Counted from the stretch's first letter, positions 24,529 through 33,765 are shown. The stretch: DNA of 64,000 bases from Flavobacterium sp. ALJ2 (GCF_015594725.1 NZ_JADNRC010000002.1:1-64000), one strand, 5' to 3'. Program-made: numbers and translations. The notes: generated from the sequence alone by a model not told the origin.

Positions 24529-25557
24529 TTACTCAAAATTTCTTTTTCGAACTAATAACCAAATAACTACTGGTGCTCCAATTATAGATGTTATTGCATT
24601 AATAGGCAATGTCGTTTCTAATCCTGGTAATTGTGATGCAATGTCGCAAAACAGCATAATTATTCCTCCATAAAAAAGGGTACTCCAATATAAAACAGCG
24701 TGATTACTAGTTCTAAAGGTAAGCTTTGCAATATGCGGAACGGCTAGCCCTATAAAAGCAATTGGTCCTGCAAAGGCCGTAACACTTCCTGCCAAAATAC
24801 TTGTGGCAAGAATAATTATAAATCTTGTTTTCTTAAAATTAAGTCCCATGCTTTTTGCATAATTCTCTCCCAGAAGCAATGCATTTAATGGTTTGATACT
24901 AAAAGCACTTAAAAGCAAGCCAAAACTAACACTTACTGCTAAAACAATAATCGAAGACCAGGAAAGATTCCCTAGACTCCCTAATGACCAAAAAGTGAAT
25001 TTCTGTAATTGTTCTGCCGAACTAAAATAGGTTAAAACTCCAACAATCGCACTGGTAAAACTACCAAACATTAGCCCGACGATTAAAATAGCCATTGTAT
25101 TACGCAACCGTTGTGATACTAATAAAACCAGTAATAAAACCGAAATACTACCTAATGTTGATGCTAATACAAGTCCGTAACTCGACAGCAAAATTCCTTG
25201 TAGAAATGAAGGCAATAAACCAGCTCCTAAAATTACAATCGCTACTGCTAATATTGCTCCGGAACTTAATCCTAAAACATCAGGACCTGCTAATGGATTT
25301 CTGAATAACGTTTGCATTAGCAATCCACTTATTGATAATCCTACACCTACTAATACCGCAGTAATTGCTTTGGGCAAACGGTAATTAATTATGATATATT
25401 CCCATGTTGATTTGCTTGCTTCTCCTCCTGTTAAACTAGTATAAACTTCTTTAAATGGAATGGTTATCGACCCTAAACTAATATCCAAAAAGAATAGTAA
25501 CAAAAGGGCTAAACCGAGTATAAAAAACAAGATCGTATTTCGCTTTTGATTCGCCAA
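24529..25557 (-). CDS. btuC: ABC transporter permease, FecCD/BtuC family
   Basis: 342 residues with about ten membrane helices. The family blocks are RLPKAITAVLVGVGLSISGL (about 55-74), QTLFRNPLAGPDVLG (about 76-90) and the coupling region GPIAFIGLAVPHIAK (about 264-278). It forms the inner-membrane channel of a B12-type importer. It starts 6 nt after btuF ends. Specificity for cobalamin rather than siderophore is inferred from the cobalamin genes nearby. Confidence 0.87.
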   Translation of the reverse strand: MANQKRNTILFFILGLALLLLFFLDISLGSITIPFKEVYTSLTGGEASKSTWEYIIINYRLPKAITAVLVGVGLSISGLLMQTLFRNPLAGPDVLGLSSGAILAVAIVILGAGLLPSFLQGILLSSYGLVLASTLGSISVLLLVLLVSQRLRNTMAILIVGLMFGSFTSAIVGVLTYFSSAEQLQKFTFWSLGSLGNLSWSSIIVLAVSVSFGLLLSAFSIKPLNALLLGENYAKSMGLNFKKTRFIIILATSILAGSVTAFAGPIAFIGLAVPHIAKLTFRTSNHAVLYWSTLFYGGIIMLFCDIASQLPGLETTLPINAITSIIGAPVVIWLLVRKRNFE

Positions 25558-25563
25558 TTGATA

Positions 25564-26706
25564 TTAATTTAATTTAGATACAAATGTAAATTCATAACTA
25601 GGCAATAACTCAGGATGAAATATCTTGATGTAATCTTTAAGAACTAAATCTGGGCGGCTTGGTGCCAATTCATAATAAACTGTTCCCCCTGTTGCTCCAA
25701 ATTTACTCTCGAAAGTATATACGTTTTTTGTTTTAAAAGCATCAAACTGGCTGTAATGTGGGTTGCTTTTTTCTAATTCTGATAATGATTTAAAAGAACC
25801 TGTTGCAATCCAGACTGAAGCTGTTTTGGCTTTGTCTAATATTTTCTCAAATGATAATCCCAGGCTTCCAGTTCCTTCAAGATTCGCCCATAAATAATCG
25901 GCTTTGGCATCGGCCATAAATTGCGCCACCCAACTATTTCCTTTGGCAACATACCATTGATCCATATACATTGAACCGTATAATACTGTTGAAGTTGCTT
26001 TCTTGGTTGCTACTAGTTTTTTAGCTTCGTTATAACTGGTTACGATTTTATCAAAAAGTTCTTTTGCTTGTGCTTCTTTGCCAAATAATGCTCCGTATAG
26101 CTTAATCCACTCCGCTTTCCCTAATGGGGATTGCTCCATCCAATCGGCTTGAATAAGTACTTTTAACCCGCTTTTTTGTAAATTATCTAACATCGGGTTG
26201 TTATTATCAACTCCAAAAGTGACAATTAAATTTGGTGATAATTCAATAAGTTGTTCGATATTTAATTTTTCGTTTTGACCAACATTCTTAACGGAACCTT
26301 TGTCAATTAATTTTCTGGTTTTTTCAGATGAAATATAGTCGGTATGCGGAAAACCTACCAAGTTATTTTCGACATCTAACATTTCTAAAAACGGAATATT
26401 AGTTGTTGATGTTACTACAATTGTTTGTAACGGAACCTGAATTGCAGTATAGCTTTTTAAACTATCTGGCACAACTCCATCTTTTTCTTTTAATACATAC
26501 GTATAATCTTTTCCTGCATCTGGCCAAGGGTTTGTAACTTTTACAATAGTGTAACCTGTAAATTTATTGATAGATAGTCCCGAAGCATATTCGATACTAT
26601 TTTGTCCTGTTTCGGCTTTTATTTCTGGAGTACTTTCGTTTTTCTTGCATCCTATTAATACTAAAAAAGAGAAAAGAAAAACAACTTTATATAATGATGG
26701 CTTCAT
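25564..26706 (-). CDS. btuF: Periplasmic corrinoid-binding lipoprotein, BtuF-like
   Basis: 380 residues of the class III (TroA/BtuF) binding-protein fold. A lipoprotein signal ends LVLIGCKKN (Cys about 20). Conserved parts are IVVTSTTNIPFLEML, NVGQNEKLNIEQLIELSPNL, VLYGSMYMDQWYV and the closing FHPELLPSYEFTFV. It is first in a btuF-btuC transcript and would hand a corrinoid to the permease. A minus-strand -7 box TACCTTTG lies at 26728-26735. No riboswitch precedes it. Confidence 0.83.
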   Translation of the reverse strand: MKPSLYKVVFLFSFLVLIGCKKNESTPEIKAETGQNSIEYASGLSINKFTGYTIVKVTNPWPDAGKDYTYVLKEKDGVVPDSLKSYTAIQVPLQTIVVTSTTNIPFLEMLDVENNLVGFPHTDYISSEKTRKLIDKGSVKNVGQNEKLNIEQLIELSPNLIVTFGVDNNNPMLDNLQKSGLKVLIQADWMEQSPLGKAEWIKLYGALFGKEAQAKELFDKIVTSYNEAKKLVATKKATSTVLYGSMYMDQWYVAKGNSWVAQFMADAKADYLWANLEGTGSLGLSFEKILDKAKTASVWIATGSFKSLSELEKSNPHYSQFDAFKTKNVYTFESKFGATGGTVYYELAPSRPDLVLKDYIKIFHPELLPSYEFTFVSKLN

Positions 26707-26801
26707 ATATTACGATTTGAATAGGGACAAAGGTAGCGCAATTTCTAAAATTCTTGTTTACTTTTAAACGTAAAAAATTGAACAAATAGTATCTTTACAG
26801 C

Positions 26802-27167
26802 ATGAATGCTCTTAAAGTAAAAAATTGCTCTAGCTGCGGAACTGCATTTAATTGCGGTGATTCTCCCAATGGAAACAAATGTTGGTGTAACGACTTCCCT
26901 CCTATTTTTGTACCTTCGGAAGTTGTGGATTGTCTTTGTCCGAATTGTTTTAAAAATGCTTGCGCTGTAAAAATAGATGATTTTGTAAATACAATTACTC
27001 CTGAAATAGCAGTTGGTAATAAAGCTTCGGCTTTACCCAAAAACAATACACTTATTGAAGGAATAGATTATTATCTGGAAAATGGAAATTATGTTTTTAA
27101 AGAATGGTTTCACCTAAAAAGAGGAAGTTGTTGCGGAAATAATTGCAGACATTGCCCATATAAATAA
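26802..27167 (+). CDS. Cysteine-rich CWC plus DUF5522 fusion protein
   Basis: 121 residues with 16 cysteines. The first 50 form the cysteine-rich CWC motif (NCSSCGTAFNCG, GNKCWCNDFPPIF, CLCPNCFKNAC), and the last 40 match DUF5522 (EGIDYYLENGNYVFKEWFHL then GSCCGNNCRHCPY). The clustered cysteines suggest metal binding, probably zinc or Fe-S, but no role is known. It is divergent from btuF and is followed by the cobU operon about 250 bp later. Confidence 0.8.
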   Translation: MNALKVKNCSSCGTAFNCGDSPNGNKCWCNDFPPIFVPSEVVDCLCPNCFKNACAVKIDDFVNTITPEIAVGNKASALPKNNTLIEGIDYYLENGNYVFKEWFHLKRGSCCGNNCRHCPYK

Positions 27168-27415
27168 TTATGAGTTATAAATTATTGATTCATATTTCTA
27201 AAATTTGATTACTTTGATTGCGCTAGGGATAGTTACCATCTAGACATTAGTGTTCAAAAAGCAAACACGAATTGACACGAATTAGTTTGTGAACTAATTT
27301 AGCTTTTAAAATTAATGAAATTCGTATTCAAAATATATTCATAATATTTGTGCTCATTATAGTAGATAGGATAGCAAATACCACATCCAAGAATTAAAAA
27401 TTAAAAATTAAAAAA

Positions 27416-27928
27416 ATGGTTTACTTGATTACTGGTGGCGAACGTTCGGGGAAAAGTGGTTATGCACAAGAACTGGCTTTACAACTTACAAATGCGCCAA
27501 TGTATGTGGCTACGGCTCGAAAATGGGACGAAGATTTCCAGAACCGAATAGACAGACACCAACAAGAACGTGACGAACGCTGGACGAATATTGAAAAGGA
27601 AAAATACTTGAGCGAAATTGATTTTTCGGGCAAAGTGGCTTTGATAGATTGTGTAACGCTTTGGTTAACAAACTTTTTTGTTGATACTAAAAACGATGTT
27701 GCATTATCTCTTGAAGAAGCTAAAGCTGAATTTTTAAAAATAGTCAATCAGCCAGAAGCAACTTTGATAATTGTCACTAACGAAATTGGAATGGGACTTC
27801 ATGCTGACACACATGTAGGAAGAAAATTCACAGAATTACAAGGCTGGATGAATCAGTTTCTAGCTAAAAATGCCGATACTGTAGTTTTGATGGTTTCAGG
27901 AATTCCGGTTACTATAAAAGGAAAATAA
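27416..27928 (+). CDS. cobU: Adenosylcobinamide kinase/guanylyltransferase
   Basis: 170 residues. Walker A is ITGGERSGKSGYAQ (about 5-18), the guanylylated histidine lies in NRIDRHQQERDERW (about 42-55), and VALIDCVTLWLTN and IIVTNEIGMGLHAD follow, all CobU landmarks. It phosphorylates adenosylcobinamide and converts it to adenosylcobinamide-GDP. It heads the group cobU, bluB-cobT, cobS, cobC. Three tandem copies of ATTAAAA lie in its leader. Confidence 0.93.
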   Translation: MVYLITGGERSGKSGYAQELALQLTNAPMYVATARKWDEDFQNRIDRHQQERDERWTNIEKEKYLSEIDFSGKVALIDCVTLWLTNFFVDTKNDVALSLEEAKAEFLKIVNQPEATLIIVTNEIGMGLHADTHVGRKFTELQGWMNQFLAKNADTVVLMVSGIPVTIKGK

Positions 27929-27985
27929 TAGCTGAGAGCTTTGGGCTTTGAGTCTCGAGTTTTGAACCTTAAAAAAGAAAAAAAT

Positions 27986-29665
27986 ATGAGTTATTTAGAT
28001 GATATATTAAAATCACGCCGCGATACACGCCATTTTACAAATGATGAAGTTCCTGACGAAGTTATCCAGAAGGCTTTGCAGGCGGGACATTGGGCGCCTT
28101 CGGTGGGTTTAACAGATGCAACTAAATACTACATCATAAAATCGGATGAAGTTAAAAAAGCTATCAAAGATTTATTTTTGGATTATAATAAAAAAGCCGA
28201 ATCATTAACGGATGACGAGGAGCAAAAAGAACGTTATAAATCCTTGAAACTAGAAGCTATTGAAGAAGCGCCTATTGGGATGATAATTGCTTATGATCGC
28301 TCGGTACTAAATAACTTTACTATAGGGACAGTTGGCAGTAATGAAGCTGTAAAATTCAGTTCGGTTTGCGCTGCGCAAAATATCTGGTTGTCACTTACTG
28401 AGCAAGGTTATGGAATGGGGTGGGTTTCTATTTTAAATTATTATCAGTTCAAGAAAATAATTGATTTACCCGAAAACATTGAGCCGCTTGGTTATTTCTG
28501 TATTGGAAAACCTGCAACAAATTATGATAATCAGCCAATGTTGCAACAATTGAACTGGAAACAGAAATCGGAAACTTATGAGTGTACCGAAATCAAAACC
28601 ATAACTGAGAGCTTTGTTTCGAAAGTAGATTTTGAAAACAAACCTAAAGCTGAATCTTCAACTTCTTTTAGTGAAGCACTTCAACATAAAATCGACTCGA
28701 AAACTAAACCTCTTGGCGCTTTAGGTATTTTAGAAAAATTAGCATTCCAAATAGGAACTGTTTTTCAAACTCTAAATCCTGAGGTTATAAAACCTAATAT
28801 AGTTGTTTTTGCAGCTGATCACGGCATTGCCAATCATGGTGTGAGTGCATATCCGCAAGACGTTACCCGACAAATGGTTGGCAATTTCCTTGCAGGTGGC
28901 GCAGCAATTAATGTGTTTTGTAAGCAAAATAAAATTGAACTTTCTATTGTAGATGCTGGTGTAAATTATGATTTCCCTACAAATGCGAATTTAATTAATG
29001 CTAAAATTGCCAGAGGAACTCAATCCTTTTTGCATGTTCCTGCAATGAGTGAAACCGAATTGCAATTGTGCTTTTTAAAAGGTTCTGAAATTGTAGATTC
29101 TATTGCAAAGACTGGAAGTAATTGCATTGGATTTGGCGAAATGGGAATCGGAAACACATCGACGGCTTCAGTTTTGATGAGTATTTTAACTGGTTTTTCT
29201 ATTGAAGAATGTGTTGGAAAAGGAACTGGAGTTGATGATAAGAAACTAATCGAGAAGCAGGAAATCCTTAAAAAAGCTATCGAAAATTATTCTGGTCAAA
29301 CCGAATTAAAAGAACAACTCGCCTATTTTGGAGGTTTTGAAATTATGCAAATGGCTGGTGGAATGTTAGCCGCTTACAAAAACAATATGCTTATTCTTAT
29401 AGATGGCTTTATTTGTACTGTCGCTTTTTTAATTGCTTATAAAATAAATCCAAACATTAAGAAGAATGCAATTTTCTGTCATTCTTCGGCTGAACAAGCA
29501 CATCAAAAACTATTAGATTATCTTGAAGCCAAATCGGTTTTGCAACTTGATTTACGCTTAGGCGAAGGAACGGGCTGCGCAATTGCTTTACCTATATTAC
29601 AATCGGCTATTGCTTTCCTGAACGAAATGGCTACTTTTGAAAATTCTGGGGTAAGTAATAAATAG
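27986..29665 (+). CDS. Fusion of BluB (DMB synthase) and CobT (phosphoribosyltransferase)
   Basis: 559 residues from ATG 27986. Residues 1-195 are BluB (SRRDTRHFTNDEVPDEVI, AGHWAPSVGLTDATKYYII, SLTEQGYGMGWVSI), which destroys reduced FMN to make 5,6-dimethylbenzimidazole. Residues 225-555 are CobT: KPLGALGILE (241-250), VVFAADHGIANHGVSAYP (273-290), FGEMGIGNTSTAS (383-395) and the catalytic Glu527 in RLGEGTGCAIALP. CobT attaches ribose phosphate to the base to give alpha-ribazole phosphate. One protein thus makes and activates the lower ligand. Confidence 0.92.
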   Translation: MSYLDDILKSRRDTRHFTNDEVPDEVIQKALQAGHWAPSVGLTDATKYYIIKSDEVKKAIKDLFLDYNKKAESLTDDEEQKERYKSLKLEAIEEAPIGMIIAYDRSVLNNFTIGTVGSNEAVKFSSVCAAQNIWLSLTEQGYGMGWVSILNYYQFKKIIDLPENIEPLGYFCIGKPATNYDNQPMLQQLNWKQKSETYECTEIKTITESFVSKVDFENKPKAESSTSFSEALQHKIDSKTKPLGALGILEKLAFQIGTVFQTLNPEVIKPNIVVFAADHGIANHGVSAYPQDVTRQMVGNFLAGGAAINVFCKQNKIELSIVDAGVNYDFPTNANLINAKIARGTQSFLHVPAMSETELQLCFLKGSEIVDSIAKTGSNCIGFGEMGIGNTSTASVLMSILTGFSIEECVGKGTGVDDKKLIEKQEILKKAIENYSGQTELKEQLAYFGGFEIMQMAGGMLAAYKNNMLILIDGFICTVAFLIAYKINPNIKKNAIFCHSSAEQAHQKLLDYLEAKSVLQLDLRLGEGTGCAIALPILQSAIAFLNEMATFENSGVSNK

Positions 29666-29686
29666 TGTTTTTTTAAATAAAATAAA

Positions 29687-30126
29687 ATGCCATTTATAAA
29701 AGTATATATACATTTAATTTGGAGTACTAAAAATGGAATTGCCTATTTAGATTCAGTAGAATTGCGCCGAAAAGTTTGGCAACATATAAGAGATAATGCA
29801 AAAGAGAAAGGAATTTATATAGATTTCATAAATGGATATTCAGACCATTGTCATTGTCTTATTTCATTAGGTGTTTACCAAAACATCCAAAAAGTAATAC
29901 AGTTACTAAAAGGAGAATCCTCATTTTGGATTAATAAAAATAAATTGACTAAAAAAAATTTGAATGGCAAGATGAATATTTTGCTATATCAGTTTCTGAG
30001 TCAATTGTCGATAAAGTAAGAGAGTATATTAAAAACCAAGAAATACATCATACTAAAAAAACATTTCAGGAAGAATATGAAGAATTTATTCTCAAATATG
30101 GTTTTCAGAAAATAAATAATAAATAA
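29687..30126 (+). pseudogene. REP-associated tyrosine transposase (Y1/IS200-like), frameshifted
   Basis: The first frame (29687-30019) encodes VYIHLIWSTKNG and the HUH-type box DHCHCLISL. After an A8 run at 29951-29958 the reading continues in the -1 frame as KFEWQDEYFAISVSESIVDK, then VREYIKNQEIHH with the catalytic Tyr, and stops at 30124-30126. One lost A separates the metal-binding histidines from the nucleophilic tyrosine. Either the gene is dead or full product comes from slippage at A8. It splits the cobalamin operon and is followed by four palindromes. Confidence 0.85.
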
Positions 30127-30128
30127 AG

Positions 30129-30237
30129 ATTTGGCTAAAGCCAACAACGATAACAAATTTCATATCCTCCAGATAAATCTGGAGGCAATTCAATTTCTAA
30201 CATCTTTAGATGATAATCAAATTGGCTTTAGCCAAAT
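30129..30237. repeat. Cluster of REP-like palindromes next to the transposase
   Basis: ATTTGGCTAAAGCCAA (30129-30144) and its exact complement (30222-30237) frame two more hairpins: CCTCCAGA-N4-TCTGGAGG (30166-30185) and CATCT-TT-AGATG (30201-30212). The outer arms are themselves stem-loops (TTGGCT/AGCCAA). This layout resembles the paired palindromes that RAYT transposases recognise. No other copy was seen in the window. Confidence 0.6.
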
Positions 30238-30257
30238 ACTAAACAATTAATTTTTGA

Positions 30258-31055
30258 ATGAAAAAGCAACTCCATATATTTTTTACTGCATTAATGTTCT
30301 ACACAAGGATTCCTTGTCCTAAAAACATAGACCATAATCCTGATTATCTTAATAAAGCCAGTCGCTATTTTCCATTGATTGGTTGGATTGTTGGAGGAAT
30401 TTCTTTTTTGGCATTTTATGGCGCTTCTTTTTTAGTTTCAACTGCAGCATCTGTAATTATAAGCATGATTGCTGGAATTTTAACCACAGGTGCTTTTCAC
30501 GAGGATGGATTTGCTGATGTTTGCGATGGCTTTGGCGGAGGCTGGACCAAAGAAAAAATCCTATTGATAATGAAAGATAGTGCCATTGGTGCCTATGGAG
30601 CTATTGGTGTAGTACTGTTATTTTTATTGAAGTTTCAATTACTTTCAGAATTAGTAACGACAGAAACAATTACAAGTCAGCAACCAATATTGAACATTCT
30701 TCTGTTCTTTATCGCTGGACATTCCATAAGTCGTTTGGCAGCAATAAGCATTGTATTTACACATGAATATTCTCGTGAAGATGCTTCAAGCAAAAGTAAA
30801 CCTATTGCAAAAAGTTTTAGTTGGAAAGAAGTTTTGGGTTCTTTCTTCTTTGGTTTATTACCTCTTCTAATCCTTTCTTGTTTTCAATATCAACTACTTT
30901 TAGTTATAATCCCTGTTTTTCTGGCGCGTTACTTTCTGGCACGTTATTTCCAAAAATGGATTGACGGTTATACTGGAGATTGTTTAGGCGCGACTCAACA
31001 AGTTTGCGAAGTTATATTTTACTTAAGTGTTATAGGCATATGGAAATTTATTTAG
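30258..31055 (+). CDS. cobS: Adenosylcobinamide-GDP ribazoletransferase (cobalamin synthase)
   Basis: 265 residues, mostly membrane helices. CobS blocks are ALMFYTRIPCP (about 12-22), YFPLIGWIVGG, TGAFHEDGFADVCDGFGGGW (about 76-95), KDSAIGAYGAIGVVLLFLLK and GYTGDCLGATQQ (about 239-250). It joins alpha-ribazole phosphate to adenosylcobinamide-GDP at the inner membrane, the last chain-building step of B12 assembly. cobC overlaps its end by 16 nt. Confidence 0.94.
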   Translation: MKKQLHIFFTALMFYTRIPCPKNIDHNPDYLNKASRYFPLIGWIVGGISFLAFYGASFLVSTAASVIISMIAGILTTGAFHEDGFADVCDGFGGGWTKEKILLIMKDSAIGAYGAIGVVLLFLLKFQLLSELVTTETITSQQPILNILLFFIAGHSISRLAAISIVFTHEYSREDASSKSKPIAKSFSWKEVLGSFFFGLLPLLILSCFQYQLLLVIIPVFLARYFLARYFQKWIDGYTGDCLGATQQVCEVIFYLSVIGIWKFI

Positions 31056-31576
31056 TCCGCCATACCGAAACTGTTTGCGAAAAAGGAATTTGCTACGGTC
31101 AAACCGATGTAAACATTGTAGAACCTTACGATTTGATATTTGAAAACATTGCACAACAATTACCACAAGATGCGTTGTTATATTCGAGTCCATTGAAACG
31201 TTGTGTACTACTCGCCAAACATATTCAGAAAAAAAACAAAATTTTAAATTACCAAGAAGACAAGCGGTTAATGGAAATGAATTTTGGCGATTGGGAAATG
31301 AAAAATTGGAACGAAATTTCTCATGAAGATTTAAATCCTTGGATGGAAGATTTCGTAAACATTCGTGTTCCAAACGGAGAATCTTTTATCGATTTACATG
31401 AAAGAGTCACTCATTTTATGAAAAACAAACTACTTACAAAAACTTCACAAAAGCTAATCATTGTGGCACATGCCGGAGTTATAAGAAGTATTTTATGCCT
31501 CTTAAATTCTCTTCCCTTAAAAGATGCTTTCCAAAACAAAGTCGATTTTGGACAAGTAATAAAAGTCGAAATCTAA
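31040..31576 (+). CDS. cobC: Alpha-ribazole phosphatase, histidine phosphatase family
   Basis: 178 residues starting at the ATG 31040 (MEIYLVRHTE), inside the cobS 3' end. The phospho-histidine motif is LVRHTE (5-10). GICYGQTDVN is the CobC-type segment, with SSPLKRCVLLA and the second active-site His in IIVAHAGVI (about 139-147). It removes the 5'-phosphate from alpha-ribazole phosphate or adenosylcobalamin phosphate. An upstream in-frame start at 30980 is rejected as it buries 20 residues in cobS. Confidence 0.87.
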   Translation: MEIYLVRHTETVCEKGICYGQTDVNIVEPYDLIFENIAQQLPQDALLYSSPLKRCVLLAKHIQKKNKILNYQEDKRLMEMNFGDWEMKNWNEISHEDLNPWMEDFVNIRVPNGESFIDLHERVTHFMKNKLLTKTSQKLIIVAHAGVIRSILCLLNSLPLKDAFQNKVDFGQVIKVEI

Positions 31577-31628
31577 ATGAAATCAACTTTTGTTTTGTTT
31601 ACAATTAGCGTTAAAAAATCAAACACAA

Positions 31629-31660
31629 TTGATTTATAAGCTTTTTTAACTTTATATTTG
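31629..31660 (+). promoter_or_regulatory. Promoter of the btuB riboswitch transcript
   Basis: TTG (31629-31631), 21 nt spacer and -7 box TATATTTG (31653-31660). Transcription would start about 7 nt downstream, just ahead of the aptamer. Confidence 0.7.
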
Positions 31661-31670
31661 CACCCACATT

Positions 31671-31866
31671 AAGGTTGTGTATATTTTTTAAACACATTAA
31701 AAGGGAATCAAGTAATTGAAGATTGAAAAATCAACATTCAAAAATCTTGAGCTGTACCCGCAACTGTAAACTTAGTTCCGTAAGGAATGCTTGTTGTTAA
31801 CTACAAAACCACTGTTTTAGAACGGGAAGGTAAACAACAAGACGTAAGCCAGGAGACCTGCCTTTG
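31671..31866 (+). ncRNA. Cobalamin (adenosylcobalamin) riboswitch
   Basis: The conserved aptamer blocks are all present and in order: AAGGGAATC (31701-31709), GAGCTGTACCCGCAACTGTA (31749-31768), the GAAGG-type segment near 31825-31830 and the B12 box AGCCAGGAGACCTGCC (31847-31862). It lies in the 240-nt leader of btuB. A 6-bp hairpin (31880-31899) just before the start codon may take part in control. High cobalamin should shut off btuB and the following lipoprotein gene. Confidence 0.95.
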
Positions 31867-31907
31867 TTAACAAATATCGAACTCTCGGGAAAAAGAGTTT
31901 AGAAATT

Positions 31908-33761
31908 ATGACATTACAAAAATTTTACATCTGTTTTTCACTCCTAGTTTGCCAATTCATTTCGGCACAAAATGATACTATAACAAAATTAAAAGAAGTT
32001 GTAGTTTCGGATACTAATCTCAAGAAATACTCTGGTTCTCAATCGGTATTAAAACTCAATGACTCCATTATTAATAAAAATGAAGCATTACTTACTGATT
32101 TGTTAAACTTCAATTCTACTATATATTTCAAAGAATATGGTCGTGGAATGCTTTCGACAGTTGCTTTTAGAGGAACAACGGCTTCCCAAGCTGCTGTAAT
32201 ATGGAACGGTATCAATATCAATTCTCAGATGAACGGAAGTACCGATTTTAACACTATAGTGGGATCTGACTACAATTCGGTAAGTGTAAAAGCTGGTGGA
32301 GGAAGTGTTATTTACGGAAGTGGTGCTGTGGGAGGAACAGTACATCTAAACAATGATTTAAGTTTTTACAAAAGATTTGAAAATAATTTAAAGTTAGATT
32401 ATGGAAGCTTTAATACTATTGGAATCAACTACAAAACAAATATTTCAAACGAAAAGTGGAGCGCACAAATTGGATTTTCCAAAAATAGCTCAACCAATGA
32501 TTACAAATATATAAACCAATACAATTGGAAAGGCGAACAACGCTGGAACCAAAATGGGCAATATGCCATTATTACGATGAGCGCAAATGTTGGCTATAAA
32601 TTCGATGCTAAGAATAGCCTTAAATTATACAGCCAAACATCTAATACTGATAGAAATACTTCTTTAGTTTCTGAATCAGAAACCAAATCAAAATACATCA
32701 ATAATTTCAGTCGCAATTTAATAGAATACGATGGTGATTTTGGCAGATTCACAAGTAACTTTAAAACTGCTTTTATTACCGAGAAATATCAATATTTTGA
32801 AGATAATTCCAAAAACAACTATAGCCACGGAAAAACAGAAAGCCTAATTACTAAAGCCGACTTAGGATACACTCTTTTTAAATCAACTCAAGTAAACACT
32901 ATTCTAGATTATAATAGAACCAAAGGTTACGGAACAGGTTTTGGAGATCACATGAGAGAAATTAGCTCTGCTGCCTTAATGATAAAACAAGATTTTTATG
33001 GAAATTGGAAAAATGAGTTAGGCATCCGAAAAGAGTTTACAAATAATTACAAATCTCCTATTTTATTCTCTTTAGGATCATCTTATCAATTTAGTAAATT
33101 ATATAATCTGAAATTAAATTTATCTCGAAATTTCAGAATTCCAACGTTTAATGATTTGTATTGGGAAGAAGGAGGAAATCCTGATTTAAAACCAGAGAAC
33201 TCCTATCAAGCCGAAATTGGAAATGTTTTTACATACAAAAACATCTCGCTTACCCAAACTTTTTATTACATGAAAATAAAAGACTTATTACGATGGGTGC
33301 CTAGTGACAATGGCATTTGGATACCTCAAAACACCGACAAAGTAAATAGTTACGGGGCTGAAACCTTATTAAGTTGGAAAAAACATTTTGGCAAAAATTA
33401 TTTTAATGTCAATGCGACTTATGCTTATACCGTTTCAGAAAATGACGAAACCAAAAAGCAATTATTCTTTGTTCCTTTTAATAAAGTTACAGGAGCAATT
33501 TCATATTACAGAAATAAGTTCTCAGCCAATTATCAATTTTTATACAATGATTTTGTTTATACACAATCCGATAATGACCCAAAAAATATAATTCCTGCTT
33601 ACACCGTTTCAAACATAGGTATAGACTATGACTTCAAACTTTTATCCTCTTTTAAAATAGGTTTCCAAGTTTTAAATGTCTGGAACAAAGAATATAAAAG
33701 CCTCGAATTTAGACCAATGCCTGGAAGAAATTATAATTTGTACATAAACCTTAAATTTTAA
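31908..33761 (+). CDS. btuB: TonB-dependent cobalamin receptor BtuB
   Basis: 617 residues. A signal peptide (1-20, ending ISAQ) is followed by a plug domain (about 25-145: KLKEVVVSDTNL as the Ton-box region, AFRGTTASQAAVIWNGININ, GGSVIYGSGAVGGTVHLNN) and a 22-strand barrel ending in a C-terminal Phe (NLYINLKF). The length matches E. coli BtuB (about 614). It imports corrinoids across the outer membrane using TonB energy. The riboswitch directly upstream makes the B12 assignment firm. Confidence 0.94.
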   Translation: MTLQKFYICFSLLVCQFISAQNDTITKLKEVVVSDTNLKKYSGSQSVLKLNDSIINKNEALLTDLLNFNSTIYFKEYGRGMLSTVAFRGTTASQAAVIWNGININSQMNGSTDFNTIVGSDYNSVSVKAGGGSVIYGSGAVGGTVHLNNDLSFYKRFENNLKLDYGSFNTIGINYKTNISNEKWSAQIGFSKNSSTNDYKYINQYNWKGEQRWNQNGQYAIITMSANVGYKFDAKNSLKLYSQTSNTDRNTSLVSESETKSKYINNFSRNLIEYDGDFGRFTSNFKTAFITEKYQYFEDNSKNNYSHGKTESLITKADLGYTLFKSTQVNTILDYNRTKGYGTGFGDHMREISSAALMIKQDFYGNWKNELGIRKEFTNNYKSPILFSLGSSYQFSKLYNLKLNLSRNFRIPTFNDLYWEEGGNPDLKPENSYQAEIGNVFTYKNISLTQTFYYMKIKDLLRWVPSDNGIWIPQNTDKVNSYGAETLLSWKKHFGKNYFNVNATYAYTVSENDETKKQLFFVPFNKVTGAISYYRNKFSANYQFLYNDFVYTQSDNDPKNIIPAYTVSNIGIDYDFKLLSSFKIGFQVLNVWNKEYKSLEFRPMPGRNYNLYINLKF

Positions 33762-33765
33762 TATA

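Noticed and set aside
27168-27415. Possible further repeat copy or gene between the CWC-DUF5522 gene and cobU
   Set aside because: It contains short direct repeats (CACGAATT twice, ATTAAAA three times) and scattered GATAG words, but the block order of the structured repeat is not kept and no reading frame is convincing.
31597-31624. GTTTA-N18-CAAAC upstream of the btuB promoter, close to the light-regulon operator
   Set aside because: It has one mismatch in a half site. At this tolerance several chance matches are expected in 64 kb of AT-rich DNA, so it is not counted as a fourth site.
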